Positions 62,375 through 64,000 of a DNA stretch of 64,000 nucleotides are shown here, in pieces. The DNA is taken from the NCBI GenBank assembly GCA_013289875.1, contig JABCZC010000020.1, forward strand, positions 1 to 64,000, written 5' to 3'. The notes under the pieces are model-generated. The model was not told the DNA's origin. It made no database searches and worked only from the letters and a program-made list of their open reading frames with translations. The first letter of the stretch is position 1. The number at the start of each line of letters is the position of its first letter. The translations under genes and the position numbers were made by a program. Origin of the DNA: Acidobacteriota bacterium (GTDB lineage: Bacteria; Acidobacteriota; Terriglobia; Terriglobales; Acidobacteriaceae).

Positions 62375-62850
62375 GATTGTTCGTCGGCGTCCTCGTCGTC
62401 CAGCACGATATCGCCGAAACTCTCCAGCGACTCCAGCAGCTGCTGATAGCGCTCATACCACGCCGTGGTGTTCTCGTGCAGAAACACGACGCCCTGATGC
62501 GCAAAGCCCAGCTGGATATACCCCACCCGGCCTACATGCGTGGCCAGCGACTGCGCCTCGTCGATTAGCGGAGACTCCTCGTCCGGAAAGTTCGTCTCCT
62601 GCAGCTCTTCCAGCAGCAGCTCCAGGTCGTCCTTCTCCAGCACCACTTCGCTCATCGTCACGAAGGCCGCGCCGGCCGCCTTCGCCGTCTCGACGAAATC
62701 CTTCCAGCTGTCTGCATTCGATTCGTCCTCCCACACCACCGTGGGCACTTCTTCGCCCACGTACACGGGCACGCGGCGCATTCCATGACCTGCAATAAAG
62801 GCCACCATATCGTCTTTGAGGGAGAGCAAACTGTCTTGCAGCATATCCAT
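62371..62850 (-). CDS. Hypothetical acidic protein upstream of recJ
   Basis: 159 residues from the ATG at 62850 (other in-frame starts at 62907 and 62844). It contains MVAFIAGHGMRRVPVYVGEE and is strongly acidic in its second half (EKDDLELLLEELQETNFPDE and a C-terminal DDEDADEQS). No family was recognised. Its stop overlaps the recJ GTG, so the two are probably co-translated. Confidence 0.65.
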   Translation of the reverse strand: MDMLQDSLLSLKDDMVAFIAGHGMRRVPVYVGEEVPTVVWEDESNADSWKDFVETAKAAGAAFVTMSEVVLEKDDLELLLEELQETNFPDEESPLIDEAQSLATHVGRVGYIQLGFAHQGVVFLHENTTAWYERYQQLLESLESFGDIVLDDEDADEQS

Positions 62851-62968
62851 CTTCCGATTGTCGCAGAACTGCCAGTCTACGCCATCCTGCCAGGTGGAAA
62901 ATCGCATCTTAAAGCCAGGTAGAAACTCACGTAAAATTAGTTCAGAACTCTCATTCAAGGAGCCCTGA

Positions 62969-63337
62969 TTGGCGAAATTCGAGCGCCACGTCTTCGTCTG
63001 CACCAATTTTCGTGAGCCGGGCAGCGCACGCCCTTCCTGCACCACCGACGGCAAGGGAGAGCTCCACGGCGCCCTGAAAGACGCCGCAAAGGCCGCCGGT
63101 CTAGTCCCCCGCGTCCGCATCAACAAATCCGGATGCCTCGAGCAGTGCGAGCACGGCCCGACCGTCGTCGTCTACCCTGAAGCCGTCTGGTATGGCGGGG
63201 TCAAGGTCGAAGACGTCCCCGAGATCGTCAGCGAACACCTCATCGGCGGACGTCCCGTCGAGCGCCTTATCATCGCTGACGACTGCCTCAACGCCGCCGT
63301 CTGTCCGCACCGGCCCGCTCTCGTTACCCGAGGGTAA
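62969..63337 (+). CDS. Thioredoxin-like [2Fe-2S] ferredoxin
   Basis: 122 residues from a TTG with AAGGAG upstream. Four cysteines at 11, 24, 56 and 60 (VFVCTN, PSC, CLEQCEHGPT) match the Aquifex-type thioredoxin-fold [2Fe-2S] ferredoxin, which also occurs as the NuoE-like domain. EHGPTVVVYPEAVWYGG is the family signature. An electron carrier in the cytoplasm. It could serve an oxidoreductase not present here; the P450 at 56.5 kb is too far away to infer a link. Confidence 0.88.
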   Translation: MAKFERHVFVCTNFREPGSARPSCTTDGKGELHGALKDAAKAAGLVPRVRINKSGCLEQCEHGPTVVVYPEAVWYGGVKVEDVPEIVSEHLIGGRPVERLIIADDCLNAAVCPHRPALVTRG

Positions 63338-63397
63338 CGCCGTGTTCGACGCAGCCGGTTCCACCCACTCACTTGTGCTATATTTCGAACGAGATAA

Positions 63398-63676
63398 ATG
63401 ATTTTTTCACGGGATTATGTTGGATATCTTGCCCGCCATACGGTCAAACACCTGATCGACGCCAAGGTGATCCGCACTGATAAGCTGTCCGTTGTCGAAG
63501 AGCGCGTAAACGCCGGTCTCCTCGAAGAATTGTCCCTCGAAGACCGCATCAACGAAGAGGTGCGCGTCATCCTAGACGCCTACCAGGACGAGATGCACCG
63601 CACCGGCGCCGCCTACGCCGAAATGTTCAAGAAGGTCAAGATCGAGCTGGCCCGCAAGTACAAGGCGGTGCTGTGA
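63398..63676 (+). CDS. DUF507 protein, first of a tandem pair
   Basis: 92 residues, helical and charged: RDYVGYLARHTVKHLIDAKV and EEVRVILDAYQDEMHRTGA, the DUF507 (PF04368) pattern. Function is unknown. The second copy starts at its stop (overlap of four bases), so both are made together, possibly as a heteromer. Confidence 0.85.
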   Translation: MIFSRDYVGYLARHTVKHLIDAKVIRTDKLSVVEERVNAGLLEELSLEDRINEEVRVILDAYQDEMHRTGAAYAEMFKKVKIELARKYKAVL

Positions 63677-63948
63677 GAATCTCCCGCGACAAGCTGAACA
63701 AGCTGGCCCACGTAGTCTCCGACGTGCTTGCCGAAACCGACGAGTGCGAGTTCCTCGAGGACCGCAATACCATCCGCCAGGAAGCCCGCAAGGCGCTCGA
63801 AAATCTGCTCATGCAGGAGACGCGCATCGACCAGGCCGCCCGCCTCAAGATCCAGTCCCAGCGCCGCATCATCCCCGAAGGCAGCCAGGAGTGGGACATC
63901 CTCTACCGAAAGTACTACAACGAGGAAGTCAAAAAGCTCGGTATCTGA
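63673..63948 (+). CDS. DUF507 protein, second of a tandem pair
   Basis: 91 residues from a GTG that overlaps the previous stop. RISRDKLNKLAHVVSDVLAE at the N-terminus, IRQEARKALENLLMQE in the middle, and EWDILYRKYYNEEVKKLGI at the end match DUF507. Nothing is seen after it in the last ~50 bases of the window. Confidence 0.85.
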   Translation: MRISRDKLNKLAHVVSDVLAETDECEFLEDRNTIRQEARKALENLLMQETRIDQAARLKIQSQRRIIPEGSQEWDILYRKYYNEEVKKLGI

Positions 63949-64000
63949 GGGACTACGCGTCCAGCGATACGCGCTTCGTGCCGGAATAAACACAGATGTC

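Noticed and set aside
1-64000. CRISPR arrays, rRNA or tRNA genes
   Set aside because: No regularly spaced direct repeats with unique spacers, no rRNA-like stretches and no cloverleaf candidates were noticed. The only regular repeat is the coding TPR array at 29.5-30.2 kb.

Overview
The window looks like a piece of an Acidobacteriota chromosome (class Terriglobia, Acidobacteriaceae-like). The evidence is a high-GC sequence, a very large carboxypeptidase-regulatory-domain TonB-dependent receptor, a PadR plus duplicated-permease (ADOP) pair, a FecR/DUF6600-like exported protein, tandem DUF507 genes, a secretin with a cohesin-like tail and an N-terminally extended Hfq-like protein. This placement rests on gene content and protein style; no 16S or other rRNA gene is present. 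I saw no tRNA, rRNA or CRISPR array.

Layout. 1-10 kb: start of a ClC-type channel, a three-gene membrane/exported operon, a stand-alone 5' nuclease, a serine hydrolase, a haem-binding protein, YceI, a PadR regulator with its membrane partner, a Tat-cupin gene broken by a frameshift, and a DinB protein. 10-24 kb: EngB, a urocanase-like domain protein, two pseudopilins and a secretin (type II secretion/type IV pilus-like), then SmpB, leucyl aminopeptidase, thioredoxin, AIM24-like and DPP-IV-like peptidase, lipoprotein and FecR-like genes. 24.7-30.4 kb: a PadR/ADOP module followed by a TIR-NB-ARC-TPR gene, an NLR-like candidate immune sensor. 31-36.3 kb: ftsQ-ftsA-ftsZ and a transpeptidase with a histidine-rich N-terminus. 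36.4-42.7 kb: nnrDE, tsaE, a TonB C-terminal protein, divergent SpoIIM/RDD membrane proteins and acetate kinase. 43-50.3 kb: a sugar-type locus with a TonB receptor whose promoter contains a LacI-type palindrome, plus TPR, ROK and LacI genes. 50.4-58.6 kb: cytosine deaminase-like, Sua5, Hfq-like, methyltransferase, and the run tmk-P450-mscS-holB. 58.7-64 kb: M61 peptidase, RecJ, a small acidic protein, a thioredoxin-like [2Fe-2S] ferredoxin and two DUF507 proteins.

The most interesting item is the TIR-NB-ARC-TPR gene at 27872-30355. It carries near-identical 120-bp tandem TPR units and is bracketed by two hairpins with the same stem sequence, directly upstream of the division genes. Other notable signals are a dispersed hairpin family with the head GGGTGCCCCA, the LacI operator placed between the -35 and -10 of the TonB receptor promoter, the frameshifted Tat-cupin gene, and the stand-alone urocanase-like domain next to the secretion genes.
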